Assembly (NCBI RefSeq): GCF_022538185.1
Contig: NZ_JAKYXC010000005.1
Location: 124,001-188,000, forward strand
Source: Microbacterium sp. CFH 31415
Lineage (GTDB): Bacteria > Actinomycetota > Actinomycetes > Actinomycetales > Microbacteriaceae
DNA: 64,000 bases
Direction: 5' to 3'
A program made the position numbers and the translations under genes. Position 1 is the first letter of the stretch; the number at the start of each line of letters is the position of its first letter. Below the pieces are notes generated by a model, which saw only the letters and a program-made list of their open reading frames with translations, had not been told where the DNA came from and searched no databases. Below, piece by piece: positions 35,594 to 44,371 of the stretch.

Positions 35594-36127
35594 ATGAATT
35601 CACTAGCGCCTGGAAACCGTCCGCGCAAAACCGAGGATGCGGCGCCCCATTCGACGGGCCTTCGAACGCTCCTCGGGGCCGTCGTGCTGACAAGCACCCT
35701 TGCAGTGGCTGGGTGCGCGACGCCGGCGACTGGATCCCAGGCGCCCACCCCCGGCCAGAGCAGCGCCGCAGTCCCCGCATCGGCAGGCGCGGTCACGGAC
35801 GCCGACACCTGCCTGGCAATCGGTGAGGTCGTGTCAGTCACCTTCAACGCCGATGCCGCGGTGGGCGAGGGTCGCATGGGCGCGCAGGAGCAGGGCGGCT
35901 GGTATCGGTTGGCAACAACGGTGCTCGCCAGCGTCCCCACTCGAACTGAGGGCCCGGTGAGCGAGGCTGTTACCGCCTTGCAGGCTGCGGTGCCGCCGGT
36001 ACCGTTGGCCGCCGCGGGCCGAACCGAGATTGGATCGGACGCCTGGCATGAGCAGCTGGCCGCGGTCTTCAACGCTTGCGAGGAGGCCGGATCCGAAGTG
36101 GCGACTGTCGCGTTCACCGGCGGCTGA
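35594..36127 (+). CDS. Putative lipoprotein
   Basis: A 177-residue protein with the signal TLLGAVVLTSTLAVAGCATP and lipobox VAGC, then an Ala/Pro/Ser linker and a helical domain (DTCLAIGEVV...ACEEAGSEV) with two cysteines that could pair. ATG 35594 follows GGAAGGACGACGTG. No known family. It is the last gene of the 33857-36127 run. Confidence 0.65.
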   Translation: MNSLAPGNRPRKTEDAAPHSTGLRTLLGAVVLTSTLAVAGCATPATGSQAPTPGQSSAAVPASAGAVTDADTCLAIGEVVSVTFNADAAVGEGRMGAQEQGGWYRLATTVLASVPTRTEGPVSEAVTALQAAVPPVPLAAAGRTEIGSDAWHEQLAAVFNACEEAGSEVATVAFTGG

Positions 36128-36240
36128 CCGCGCTTCCCGAGGAAGACCGCTGGGAACGACTCCGCCGGCGGTCTCAGCCCGAAGTCGGCAGTCGCCGACG
36201 GTGCGCCTCGGAGGCTTGCGTACCGGTTTGTCCTCCGAGG

Positions 36241-36711
36241 TCACGGCGCGGGGCCGGGACCCGTGTCCCGCAGGTACACCACTCGGAACTCGACACCATC
36301 CGGTACGGGCAGGCCGTACACCCACACGGCGCGCCAGTCGAGCAAGTGGGAACCGATCTGAGTCGGCTGCTCCGACAGTCCCATCTGGTCCATCAGATCA
36401 ACATGGTTCTGTCCGTTCGCGGGCCGGATCGTCACGTAGGTTGTAGCCCGGTACGGCTCCCGCCCGATTCGCGATTCTCCCACCATCGATGCACCGGTCG
36501 GCACCGTGATCAGCCACGCTGGGGGAACGGCGTCCTTGACCGTCGCCACGCCGAGCAGCTGCCATACGACATAGCCGCCAAGGACGATGAGGGTCACCGT
36601 CCATGCGACGACGCGCCCGTCCTTCCCGTTGAGCGGACCTGGCGACTGGTTGGCCCGTTCGCTTCGTAAGCTCAAGGACACCTCCTCAAGGGCGCGGGAC
36701 GTCGTCGTCAC
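36241..36711 (-). CDS. Hypothetical single-pass membrane protein
   Basis: A 156-residue protein with one helix (VAWTVTLIVLGGYVVWQLLGV) and an outside domain ending DGVEFRVVYLRDTGPGPAP. The GTG start overlaps the stop of a remnant frame upstream (GTGA). A related C-terminal segment, DGVGFRLVYLQDART, appears in the broken stretch just upstream, so this gene has a decayed relative beside it. Confidence 0.55.
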   Translation of the reverse strand: MTTTSRALEEVSLSLRSERANQSPGPLNGKDGRVVAWTVTLIVLGGYVVWQLLGVATVKDAVPPAWLITVPTGASMVGESRIGREPYRATTYVTIRPANGQNHVDLMDQMGLSEQPTQIGSHLLDWRAVWVYGLPVPDGVEFRVVYLRDTGPGPAP

Positions 36712-37021
36712 CTCAAGGACGCATGGGTCCGTTGAATCGCGTAATAGAGGGGCACGAGCTTCCGACCGTAATACACGTTGCCATGCGTCTGATCACGGTG
36801 CGTGCGTCCTGTAGGTACACCAGCCGAAACCCCACACCGTCCTCCATGGTCTGTGCCACACGCCGGGAGCGCGACTCATCCCATCGGGTGAAAAATCCGC
36901 CCGAATCCCCTGTCGAGACCAAAGCTCGTACGGGCAGACCAAAGCCGTTGCGCCGCGCAAACCGCGGACGGCGGGCGGGATCAGTCGATGGCGACACTCT
37001 TAAGGCTCTTGAAATCCCCAC
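36709..37021 (-). pseudogene. Decayed stretch with C-terminal remnants of two genes
   Basis: One frame reads MEDGVGFRLVYLQDARTVIRRMAT, like the C-terminus of the 36241-36711 protein. A second frame right after it reads VYYGRKLVPLYYAIQRTHASLR before a stop at 36709-36711, closely like the last residues of the 742-residue DUF1906 protein (IYGRNRMQLYYAIQR). Both look like leftovers of deleted paralogues. The 102-codon ORF that spans the region is unlikely to be a real gene as a whole. Confidence 0.5.
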
Positions 37022-37556
37022 CCCGAGCGGCAGCGACCTCGATCCTCAGAAATCCGTCGTTCGGGTCTTCGAGCACCGCCCGACGGACGGGGGACGAGTA
37101 GCCAGACTCAAGCTGGTTCAGGGAGCGTTCGACTTGCGCGGAGTCTCCGCGCAAGTGCGCCTCGTAAGCTTCCGTGGCCACCGCGCTCTGCCAGTACAGG
37201 TACACCTCGGCTGCGCCGTTGCCGCGCTCCCAGAGGACCTCGGTATCTGCAGACGAAACGCTGGTGAGGGGGTTTGTCAGGCTCGATTCCGCGGGAAAAG
37301 TCCAGCCCGAAGGCAGTGCGAAGGGGAACTTGGATGCCGCCTCCCGATACTCCGCGTGGATGCCATCCAGGGTGGTGAGGCCCTTTCGCATGGTCGCCGC
37401 CAGGTACGAGTCGACGTCTGCCGTCAGAGCCTCGCCACTCGGTCCGCTGGCTCCGAATGCCGCCCCAGGCTGCAAGACCAGGAGGCTCACCCCTCCGGCG
37501 GCAGCAACTTTGAGTACCGCTCGCCTGGAGAGAGCAATGTCACGATTGCGAGGCAT
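36981..37556 (-). CDS. Tat-exported hypothetical protein
   Basis: A 191-residue protein with a twin-arginine signal (ALSRRAVLKVAAAGGVSLLVLQPGAAFGA). The mature part is helical and has FALPSGWTFPAESS, the SGxxxPxES motif shared with the lipoprotein at 34455. ATG 37556 is chosen over 37583 because it directly precedes the Tat motif. Its C-terminus overlaps the decayed stretch by about 40 bases. Confidence 0.65.
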   Translation of the reverse strand: MPRNRDIALSRRAVLKVAAAGGVSLLVLQPGAAFGASGPSGEALTADVDSYLAATMRKGLTTLDGIHAEYREAASKFPFALPSGWTFPAESSLTNPLTSVSSADTEVLWERGNGAAEVYLYWQSAVATEAYEAHLRGDSAQVERSLNQLESGYSSPVRRAVLEDPNDGFLRIEVAAARGGDFKSLKSVAID

Positions 37557-37741
37557 TTGTTGATCCTTCGTTCGGCCCATCATCGGGCGGGGCTGTGTCG
37601 CCGCAGGACGTCACCGGGTTTCGGGTGGCGTCGTTGGGCACAGAACGTAGCACGCAGCATCTCGTCCGCCTCAACGATCTTCGGGCGGATCCGACTCACA
37701 AGCGACTGCAGCGGGTTACCGCTTTCCATTAGCATCGCCGC

Positions 37742-38242
37742 ATGCGGTCAGCCAGCCTCACTCTCGTCGCCCTTCTCGCATTCCTGCTCGCCGGATGCAG
37801 CTGGCCGGCACCGAGCGAGAGCGAGGCACGCACCGAGGCTGCATCGCAGTCACTCATGCAAGAAGAAACCACCGGCGACCGCTGCAACCCTGGCGACGAG
37901 ACTATTCCGATGGTTGATCCCATCGACAGTGGAACGCTGTCGGCGGCGCACTTTGCCCACATGCGTGACCTTGGTTCGCGGGAATTTGCCACAGGTGAAG
38001 CTACCGTGAACGCTGACGGGGCCCCCGCCACCTACACTGCCGCGCCGGGCGATGTCGCCTCTGCTGTCGCTGCGCGATTTTGCATCACCGAGATGGAACT
38101 CGACCTGCTGAACGCGGTGAGGTTCTGCGGAATCGGCATTTACCCCGGCGATGTCTACAACCTCGATCCCTATACCGTCGCCACTGCCGGCGGTAGAGCG
38201 AGCGGTGTCTGCAACAACGAGATCACGTTCTCGCTGCCCTGA
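37742..38242 (+). CDS. Putative lipoprotein with LysM-like motif
   Basis: A 166-residue protein with the signal SLTLVALLAFLLAGCSWP (lipobox LAGC). Its C-terminal half reads APATYTAAPGDVASAVAARFCITEMELDLLNAV and IYPGDVYNLDPY, which follows the LysM pattern (YTVxxGDxxSxIAxRF...IYPGQxLxLP). It may anchor to peptidoglycan. The divergent partner is the Tat protein at 36981-37556, and the next gene downstream is the small cysteine-containing protein. Confidence 0.7.
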   Translation: MRSASLTLVALLAFLLAGCSWPAPSESEARTEAASQSLMQEETTGDRCNPGDETIPMVDPIDSGTLSAAHFAHMRDLGSREFATGEATVNADGAPATYTAAPGDVASAVAARFCITEMELDLLNAVRFCGIGIYPGDVYNLDPYTVATAGGRASGVCNNEITFSLP

Positions 38243-38322
38243 CCTCATCCCAATCACCGCGATCCCCCAGCTCGAGCGCGCCTTGGCGGGTGCACTCGAC
38301 GTCGCCCACTCAAAGGAGACCC

Positions 38323-38688
38323 ATGGCTTGGTCCTATGCATACCCCGGTGCGTCGCAGGGCAGTGACAATCCGGTCAACTACTACACCTGGCGGAATCTC
38401 AAAGGAACCGTGCAGTTCAGATTCATCGACATCGCTATCGACGGCGGCGCGAGGTGGTACATAGCCGCGGGCACCATCAATCTCATCGACAACAACGGCA
38501 AGGTTTGGTCCGACAAATGGGTCAATAAGGAGTGGGGAGTGACGCCAGCTTTCACCGGCCTGTGTTTCATCCCCGGCGGAGCTCTCTGCCGAATGCAGGT
38601 GACGATGCACGTGTACAACAGCAACGGGTATCCGCTTTTCAACACCTGGAAGAGCGAACTGCGCTGGGACAACTCCACCGCCAGCTGA
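38323..38688 (+). CDS. Small beta-rich protein without signal peptide
   Basis: A 121-residue protein rich in Trp, Tyr, Asn and Gly (MAWSYAYPGASQG, NYYTWRNLKGTVQF), with two cysteines (GLCFIPGGALCRM) and no leader or membrane helix. ATG 38323 has AAAGGAGACCC just upstream, a strong site. In size, composition and position after a lipoprotein it resembles the 35069-35494 gene. I recognise no family. Confidence 0.6.
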   Translation: MAWSYAYPGASQGSDNPVNYYTWRNLKGTVQFRFIDIAIDGGARWYIAAGTINLIDNNGKVWSDKWVNKEWGVTPAFTGLCFIPGGALCRMQVTMHVYNSNGYPLFNTWKSELRWDNSTAS

Positions 38689-38848
38689 GCGGCCTCCCCC
38701 AGCGTGTGCCAAAGCGCGCCCGCACAACGCATGCATTTCGAGGAGCGGTGGCCGCGTGTGGGCCACTTGGCGTTTCCGACAAGTCGGCCGACGTCGCTAC
38801 GACTCGTTTGTGGCTAGCGAGAGCTGGAGCGTCGCGGTGCGACACGAA

Positions 38849-39524
38849 TCAGCGGGTTGGGGAGGACGATTCGTCGTCCGCGGTCACGCGAACGGGTCGC
38901 CACGCTCCTCGCGTCCTGCTGGCTGCCCATACAACGATGCCGGCAGCCACGAGCAAGCACAGCAGGCCAGTGACGTGCAGCAAGATCGACGCGGTACCGC
39001 GTTGCGGCAGCAGAAACCCGTAGGGGACCCAGCCGTCCGTGACTCCTCGGTAGAGCGTGACCGCGAGCCAGGTTAGCGGGTAAGGCAGCACCACCCAGAG
39101 GTGCCGCCACAGTTGCGGCTCACGGTCCCCGATGACCAGCCAGTCCAGCGCCGCCGCCAGAGGAAAAATGCCGTGAAGGACGACGCTGACCCAGACGGGC
39201 GCGCTTCCCGTTCCCGGGACGAGAACGTTGTACGACACCCACGAGTATCAGGCAGGTAGTCGCGACTGCGCGAGCCGTGCATAACCAAGTGCCGAGGGCG
39301 TCTCGACGAATGGTGGCGATGCCGACGGCGATGAAGGTGAGACTCGTGAGCAGACTCGTGATGTTCGTGAAGTATCCGAAGAAATCGAGCGCGCCTCCAT
39401 TGCCGGCAACTACGCGCAGCGCATACGCGTACAACAGCACCCCCGCGACGCCGCAACCAGCAGAAATTCGCCACCAACCGACGGCTGTGGTGCTCACCGC
39501 GCGCGGTTGCGACCTCAGATCCAC
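38849..39524 (-). pseudogene. Pr6Pr-family membrane protein, frameshifted
   Basis: The upstream segment reads GVLLYAYALRVV...FFGYFTNITSLLTSLTFIAVG...TTCLILVGV, then the frame shifts near 39235 and continues YNVLVPGTGSAPVWVSVVLHGIFPLAAALDWLVIG...YPLTWLAVTLYRGV. Both parts match the core-genome Pr6Pr protein at 3756-4496 (TSLT/ST, LGVVYNIL, YPLTWLL). Removing one G from a GGG run restores one frame. GTG 39524 or 39497 could be the start; the first overlaps the upstream stop. Confidence 0.7.
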
Positions 39525-39886
39525 ACCGAAGCGGGGCTCAGGGTGACTGCGCCGACGATGAGAATCAGCCCGACGCTCGCACTGCACACCACGAGCGCAA
39601 GCCCGCGCAGCTTCCTGGGACCTTTCAGGCAGGTGACGGCGACGAGCGCGAGAAGTCCCACCGCGACCGCGAGATAGACGAACGCGACAGCAAGACTGAC
39701 CGGGCTCTCTGGATTCCATGCGGCCGTTTGGACGAGCCCACCCGGCCCCCACGCGAGTCCCGCCAGGCTCGCCTCACCGAAACTGAGGACGCCGAACACT
39801 GTCGCTGCGATGCCCAGCGCGACCGCGCCGAAGATGCGACCCGACTGCTTGTTGGCGGGCACCTGCGTCTCAACGGAACGACTCAT
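39515..39886 (-). CDS. Hypothetical three-helix membrane protein
   Basis: A 123-residue protein with three hydrophobic segments (about residues 18-45, 65-85 and 98-118). It starts 2 bases after the stop of the DUF1906 protein gene and overlaps the start of the Pr6Pr-like gene, so the four genes 43110-38849 form one unit. No family is recognised. Confidence 0.6.
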   Translation of the reverse strand: MSRSVETQVPANKQSGRIFGAVALGIAATVFGVLSFGEASLAGLAWGPGGLVQTAAWNPESPVSLAVAFVYLAVAVGLLALVAVTCLKGPRKLRGLALVVCSASVGLILIVGAVTLSPASVWI

Positions 39887-39887
39887 G

Positions 39888-42116
39888 TCAGCGCTGAATC
39901 GCGTAGTACAGCTGCATCCGGTTTCGCCCGTAGATCATTCCGCTCTCGCCTTGGCCGGAGTCGTAGAAGGAGTCATTGTAGCCGACGCACATCGCCATGA
40001 CCTGGCTTGGTGTCATCGACCGCAGTTGCGTTGAAGTGACGCCTCCGGGACGACCAGCCTCAAGGATCATGTTGATTGCTGCGACCCTGATGCAGAACTC
40101 TTCGTCCGTGCTCAGCCTCTGCCACACCTCCCAGACGTCCTGCCAACGGGATGGGTCGTATTGGCGGGCGGAGATGAGCCCGACGTTCCGGCCGAAATTG
40201 ATAGCCCTGATCCCGGTCCGCCCGAAGATCTGGCACACGCCGGTGGAACTGTCATCTGGCCCGAACTCAGGTGGCGTGTTCCCGGCCTCGAGCGCACCGT
40301 AGTGCAGCCGCACGAGCTCATCTGCAACTTCGTCGTCGGCGCGGATGACCATTCCCTCCCAGATCAAGGGAGTCATGATCAGCGCCTTGTAGCAGTTGAA
40401 CTCCTGCGCTAGAGCGGTGATGTAGGCGTCGTGGGCGGCGACGCGCGCTTTCACGAAGGGACGGTTGATCACCATCTGCGCCTGCTGGAAGGGAGAGTCC
40501 TCATGCTCATAGCACTCGAGGAACCATTCCGCTTCGAACGCATCCAACTGTGCGGCGGGAATTCGAGGGTCCGAACCGACCCCGATGGCGGGCGCAAGTG
40601 ATGCGACGCCCGTGTCCCGCCCCGATACGACGTTCTTGTCGATCTGAATTGCGCCTGACCCGCTCCCGAGCGTCGTGGTCTGGATCTGGTCGAAGGCCCA
40701 GTTGGCTGGCAGTGGATGCCCGAGATTGCCGGCGTACCCGGTCGACATGTCAGAGACGAAGCTGCTCACCGCGAGGCCGGCGTCGACAATCATCGTGCAG
40801 ACGTCGCGAGGACCGTATACGCCGACGCGGTAATTGCGTCCGGTCCGACCGATGCGCTGGTGCACGCCCTGGAAGTAAGGGATCACCGAATCCGTGACCT
40901 GATATGGGAGTGCGTCGAAATCGACGGAGAAGTAGATGATGGCGTTGTCGGGAAGGCGGTATGCCCACGCCGCGTTGGCGGCTTCCTCGCCGACTTGCTC
41001 GCCGCGCTTGTAGTTGAAGTGGCCGATCTGGCCACCGCCGGTCTGGAAGAGAGGAAAGAGGCGTCCACCGGAGTTGAGTATCCGCTGGAGTTCGCCCTCT
41101 TTGATGCACTTGTCCAGCCCGTAGTCGGGGGTGTTGGTCAGGTACCTGCCGAAGTACATGTAGCCGGCGTTACGCAGGGTCGCAAGCTTCTCCGTGGTGA
41201 GAGTCGTTACGCAGTCCGCGCCGGTCCCGGGCCGGTCGGGGTCGCCGGTGCTGACGAGCAAAGACGCCCAGGTCTGCAAGTTGCCGGTACCCGTCTGCGG
41301 GAGAGCGGCGAACTGTTGGAACCCGCTGACCATCGTGCTCATGGCAGTGCTGAAGTAGCCGTCGAAGGGGACGGCGTAGCCGTTCACTCGCATAGCCATC
41401 TGGAACAGGTGCACGAAGAACTTCGTCGAATCAGTCGACCCGACGACCAGGTTGGCTTGCTGCTGAAGCCCCGATTTGGTCGCGGGCCCGAAGTTGCCGT
41501 TCGCTACACCGTCCGCGAGACCTACTTCGTACTGCACCGCGAAGAGGAGCGCCCTATGCGTCTCCCGCAAGAAGTATCCATCGGTAGGAATGGCGTAGAA
41601 GTCTCGCCGATGCAGGTAACGGCCGTTGAGCGCCTGCTGCGCTTGGCGGATGACGGAGTCACCTCCGGCGACCAACTTGGTCGCGTCCATCGCGAGAAGC
41701 GCCTTGAACACCTTCGGCGAGATGACGCCCGATCCGGCGGCAAGCCCCATGTCCGTTCGGAGCGAGCGGATCGCCGATTGGGACGTCGAATTCAAAACTC
41801 CGGACAGCGCGCCGTTGTCCGAGTTGTAACCCTTGCAGTACAAAGCCCCTTGTGCGATCCGCACGATGTTCGACGGCTGCGAGCCCGGATTGCTGGGAGT
41901 GACGTCGCCGAACGCCGTGAGAGCTGCCAGGGTTCCTGAACCGAAGTTGTCGGACAGGGCGGTAAGGCCGAGTTCGTGCTGAAGCGCCCGCGTCAAGGCG
42001 AACATCGTGGCCCAACCCGGCTGGCCATCTTCGGAGAGCATCGGGCCGAGCGAGGTGTTGTACTCCACGTTGTACCACTGTTGCGTGGCCAGAACCCAGG
42101 GATCACTCATGGACAT
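39888..42116 (-). CDS. Multidomain peptidoglycan-binding, DUF1906 and lysozyme-like protein
   Basis: A 742-residue protein. Residues 1-310 hold about four peptidoglycan-binding-like units (for example IRQAQQALNGRYL...DGYFLRETHRALLFAVQYEVGL and LFQMAMRVNGYAVPFDGYF). Residues about 315-510 are a DUF1906/GH25-like barrel (GYMYFGRYLTN, AIIYFSVDFDA, YRVGVYGPRDV, AFDQIQTT). The C-terminal 220 residues look lysozyme-like, with Glu in LIWEGM and STGVCQIFGRTGIRAIN. It probably acts on cell walls. No signal peptide is visible, so export would need another route. A gene for a Tat-exported protein precedes it by 19 bases. Confidence 0.8.
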   Translation of the reverse strand: MSMSDPWVLATQQWYNVEYNTSLGPMLSEDGQPGWATMFALTRALQHELGLTALSDNFGSGTLAALTAFGDVTPSNPGSQPSNIVRIAQGALYCKGYNSDNGALSGVLNSTSQSAIRSLRTDMGLAAGSGVISPKVFKALLAMDATKLVAGGDSVIRQAQQALNGRYLHRRDFYAIPTDGYFLRETHRALLFAVQYEVGLADGVANGNFGPATKSGLQQQANLVVGSTDSTKFFVHLFQMAMRVNGYAVPFDGYFSTAMSTMVSGFQQFAALPQTGTGNLQTWASLLVSTGDPDRPGTGADCVTTLTTEKLATLRNAGYMYFGRYLTNTPDYGLDKCIKEGELQRILNSGGRLFPLFQTGGGQIGHFNYKRGEQVGEEAANAAWAYRLPDNAIIYFSVDFDALPYQVTDSVIPYFQGVHQRIGRTGRNYRVGVYGPRDVCTMIVDAGLAVSSFVSDMSTGYAGNLGHPLPANWAFDQIQTTTLGSGSGAIQIDKNVVSGRDTGVASLAPAIGVGSDPRIPAAQLDAFEAEWFLECYEHEDSPFQQAQMVINRPFVKARVAAHDAYITALAQEFNCYKALIMTPLIWEGMVIRADDEVADELVRLHYGALEAGNTPPEFGPDDSSTGVCQIFGRTGIRAINFGRNVGLISARQYDPSRWQDVWEVWQRLSTDEEFCIRVAAINMILEAGRPGGVTSTQLRSMTPSQVMAMCVGYNDSFYDSGQGESGMIYGRNRMQLYYAIQR

Positions 42117-42135
42117 GCCTCTCGAGGTGGGGACG

Positions 42136-43110
42136 CTACGCCGTGGGCGCGGCTTCGTAGGAGCTGAGGTTTGTGCCCGAAGTCGTCAGTGGGAAGGCAT
42201 CCCAGCGCCCGGACTCGCGCAGCCCGGGGTCGACTTTGCGGTTCATCACAAGCCTTGGGACCGCTGATGGATTACTAGCGGGAGCGGAGTCCGATGACTT
42301 GTTGGTGAGTATGACCTGAACCCATTCGCCGGCCGGGATAGGTTCTGCGATGGTCAAGACGTACTCGGCCTGTTGCGCTTTGGGCTTCTTTCTTTGCGCA
42401 GTCACTGCAGTGGATGCGTTCTGGTGTCTGTCGAGGACAACAGCGTCATCGAGGACATCGGGCGCCGTGAGAACGAACGCGGTGCCTGTCGGTACCGGGC
42501 CGGGCCCGGGGCTTGAGAGAACGACCCGAGCTGGAGCGACGGCCCCGCTGAGGGAAACCCAGTCCACTGAGCTCTCGACCGACCAGGGGTTACACGCGGT
42601 CTCGGAGACTTCGAAGACGCGCTCGTCGGATATCGCGCGCTCCGGAGTGAGCAGGCGGGCAAGCGAAGGTGTCACGTCGGAAAGGTTCTCGTTGGGGTAA
42701 AGGCGCTGCGCTTTTGCGTGGACCACGAGGGATGTCACCCCCGCTGGGAGGAGCGCCTCCATGGCGTGGTCAGATTGCGCGGCCACGGTGAGCGGCTGCA
42801 CGACATTGCCCGCGATGCCCAACACGGTCTCTGGGCCCGCGAACAGCCGTGGGTCCCACTCGAAGACGACGAGACCGCCCGCCCTGTTGTTGCGTATACG
42901 CAAGTTGACGGGGAACGACGCGGCTATCTGCTTTGTCCAGTTGGCGTCGTACACCTGTGTCATTGCCGCCGGGAAGCGAGCCCCCGAGAACGACGGTCCT
43001 GACGTTGAGCTTGGAGCGGAGGGTTGGGTTGTCATCACGACAGCCGCCCCCGCCGATGCCCATTGCAACAGGGTTCGTCGGGAGACGACGAGGGCGCTCA
43101 GATCGTGCAT
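42136..43110 (-). CDS. Tat-exported hypothetical protein, first gene of the DUF1906 unit
   Basis: A 324-residue protein with a Tat-like signal (VVSRRTLLQWASAGAAVVMTT). The mature part has beta-rich domains (FPVNLRIRNNRAGGLVVFEWDP, GEWVQVILTNKS) that read like immunoglobulin-type or sortase-exported modules. No catalytic motif is seen. ATG 43110 has AAAGGAAA upstream. It may bind or carry the wall-active protein encoded next. Confidence 0.65.
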   Translation of the reverse strand: MHDLSALVVSRRTLLQWASAGAAVVMTTQPSAPSSTSGPSFSGARFPAAMTQVYDANWTKQIAASFPVNLRIRNNRAGGLVVFEWDPRLFAGPETVLGIAGNVVQPLTVAAQSDHAMEALLPAGVTSLVVHAKAQRLYPNENLSDVTPSLARLLTPERAISDERVFEVSETACNPWSVESSVDWVSLSGAVAPARVVLSSPGPGPVPTGTAFVLTAPDVLDDAVVLDRHQNASTAVTAQRKKPKAQQAEYVLTIAEPIPAGEWVQVILTNKSSDSAPASNPSAVPRLVMNRKVDPGLRESGRWDAFPLTTSGTNLSSYEAAPTA

Positions 43111-43781
43111 GGAACTGTTTCCTTTCAGGCGTTACGGCCCGCACTCGGGTCGGATGCCGCACGGCTGGTGATGCTCCCGACATGAGCTCGATCCCGCGCC
43201 GCATCCTTGCGTGACGCTTATCCAATCCATGCTGGAATGCGCTGTCTGTCCACCCTTCGGTGGACACTGCAAGGAGTAACCGCTTCTCGGCCGGCGGGAG
43301 CCGGCGCAGGAAGTGCCCGCTGGAGGGGAAATTCCGCGTGTTCGAGTCGTGAAGATCTCGCGCCGGCGCAAGGCCAAGACTTGGGCGAAGTTCACTCGAA
43401 TGGACGACAAGCGGCTCGTTCCAGTGAGCCAGAGAGTGCCGATAGTCGGCGGGTTGGGGCCGCCGTGCGTCCGCATGAGTCCGGGCAGTCGCTCACGGCG
43501 AGCTCGGAATCCTCACGCCCTACGACCGGGACCAACGTCGACCTCCGGGGCGGGGACGGCGCGTTGCATACCTCGACGACGTCGGCCCTGGGCTGAACTG
43601 CTTCACGCCGTAGGTGCCTGAGATAACCGGAGGGGTGGACCGTGTCGCCGGTGCGCTCGTTGTGACCGGTGAGGAGTTCCGGCGGCTGGTCACCCTCGCG
43701 AGTTAGCGTGTGCTGCGGAGCAGCATTCGGATGGCTGGCGCATCCGGTCGGGGTGGCAGTGCCGCGGGAAGGAGGTGCGAG
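43111..43781. other. Gene-poor stretch with a short duplicated segment
   Basis: No gene can be supported here. At 43634-43674 lies a 41-base near copy (3 or 4 mismatches) of 43979-44019, inside the next gene, containing GTGTCGCC and CTCGTTGTGACCGGTGAG. It looks like a leftover of a partial tandem duplication. GGAAGGAGG at 43769-43777 is the ribosome site of the next gene. Confidence 0.5.
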
Positions 43782-44345
43782 ATGGACGCCGAGGCGAGGA
43801 CGGTGGACGCACTCGAGAAGCGCACGATGACCGCCATCCGGGTGTGTCTCGGTGTGGTCATCGCCGGGCTGGTGATCAGCGGGCTGACCGCGTTCCCGCT
43901 GCGCGAGGAGCTCACCTTGGGCTCGGAAGTTCTCCACGCCGTCGATGCCGCGTCCTGGGTGCCAGGGTTGGCCGCGTGGGTGGACAGTGTCGCCGATGCC
44001 CTCGTTGTGACCGGTGAGCAGTACCCGTTCCTTGCATACGGGACGGACTGGCTGGCATTCGCGCACCTGCTGATTGCCGTTGCGTTCATTGGGCCGCTTC
44101 GTGACCCGGTGCGCAACATCTGGGTCACGCAGTGGGGCCTCATCGCGTGCGCCGGCATCGTGCCGCTCGCGCTCATCGCGGGGACAGTGAGAGGCCTGCC
44201 GCTCGGGTGGCAGCTCATCGACATCAGCTTCGGTGTCGTGGCCGCGATCCCGCTGACGGTTGTTCTTGTGCTGACCAGGCGCCTCGAGAAGACGGCACCG
44301 GCTGGTCCGAGGGACCCGGCGGTGCGAATGCACCCGCCCGACTGA
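43782..44345 (+). CDS. Hypothetical four-helix membrane protein
   Basis: A 187-residue protein with ATG 43782 after a strong GGAAGGAGG. Four hydrophobic helices cover residues about 18-38, 88-108, 122-142 and 148-168; between the first two lies a loop with an HAVDAASWVPG motif. The C-terminus is basic. I recognise no family. It is followed by a second small gene. Confidence 0.6.
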   Translation: MDAEARTVDALEKRTMTAIRVCLGVVIAGLVISGLTAFPLREELTLGSEVLHAVDAASWVPGLAAWVDSVADALVVTGEQYPFLAYGTDWLAFAHLLIAVAFIGPLRDPVRNIWVTQWGLIACAGIVPLALIAGTVRGLPLGWQLIDISFGVVAAIPLTVVLVLTRRLEKTAPAGPRDPAVRMHPPD

Positions 44346-44371
44346 CGAGGCTGACGTACGGGGATGACGCC

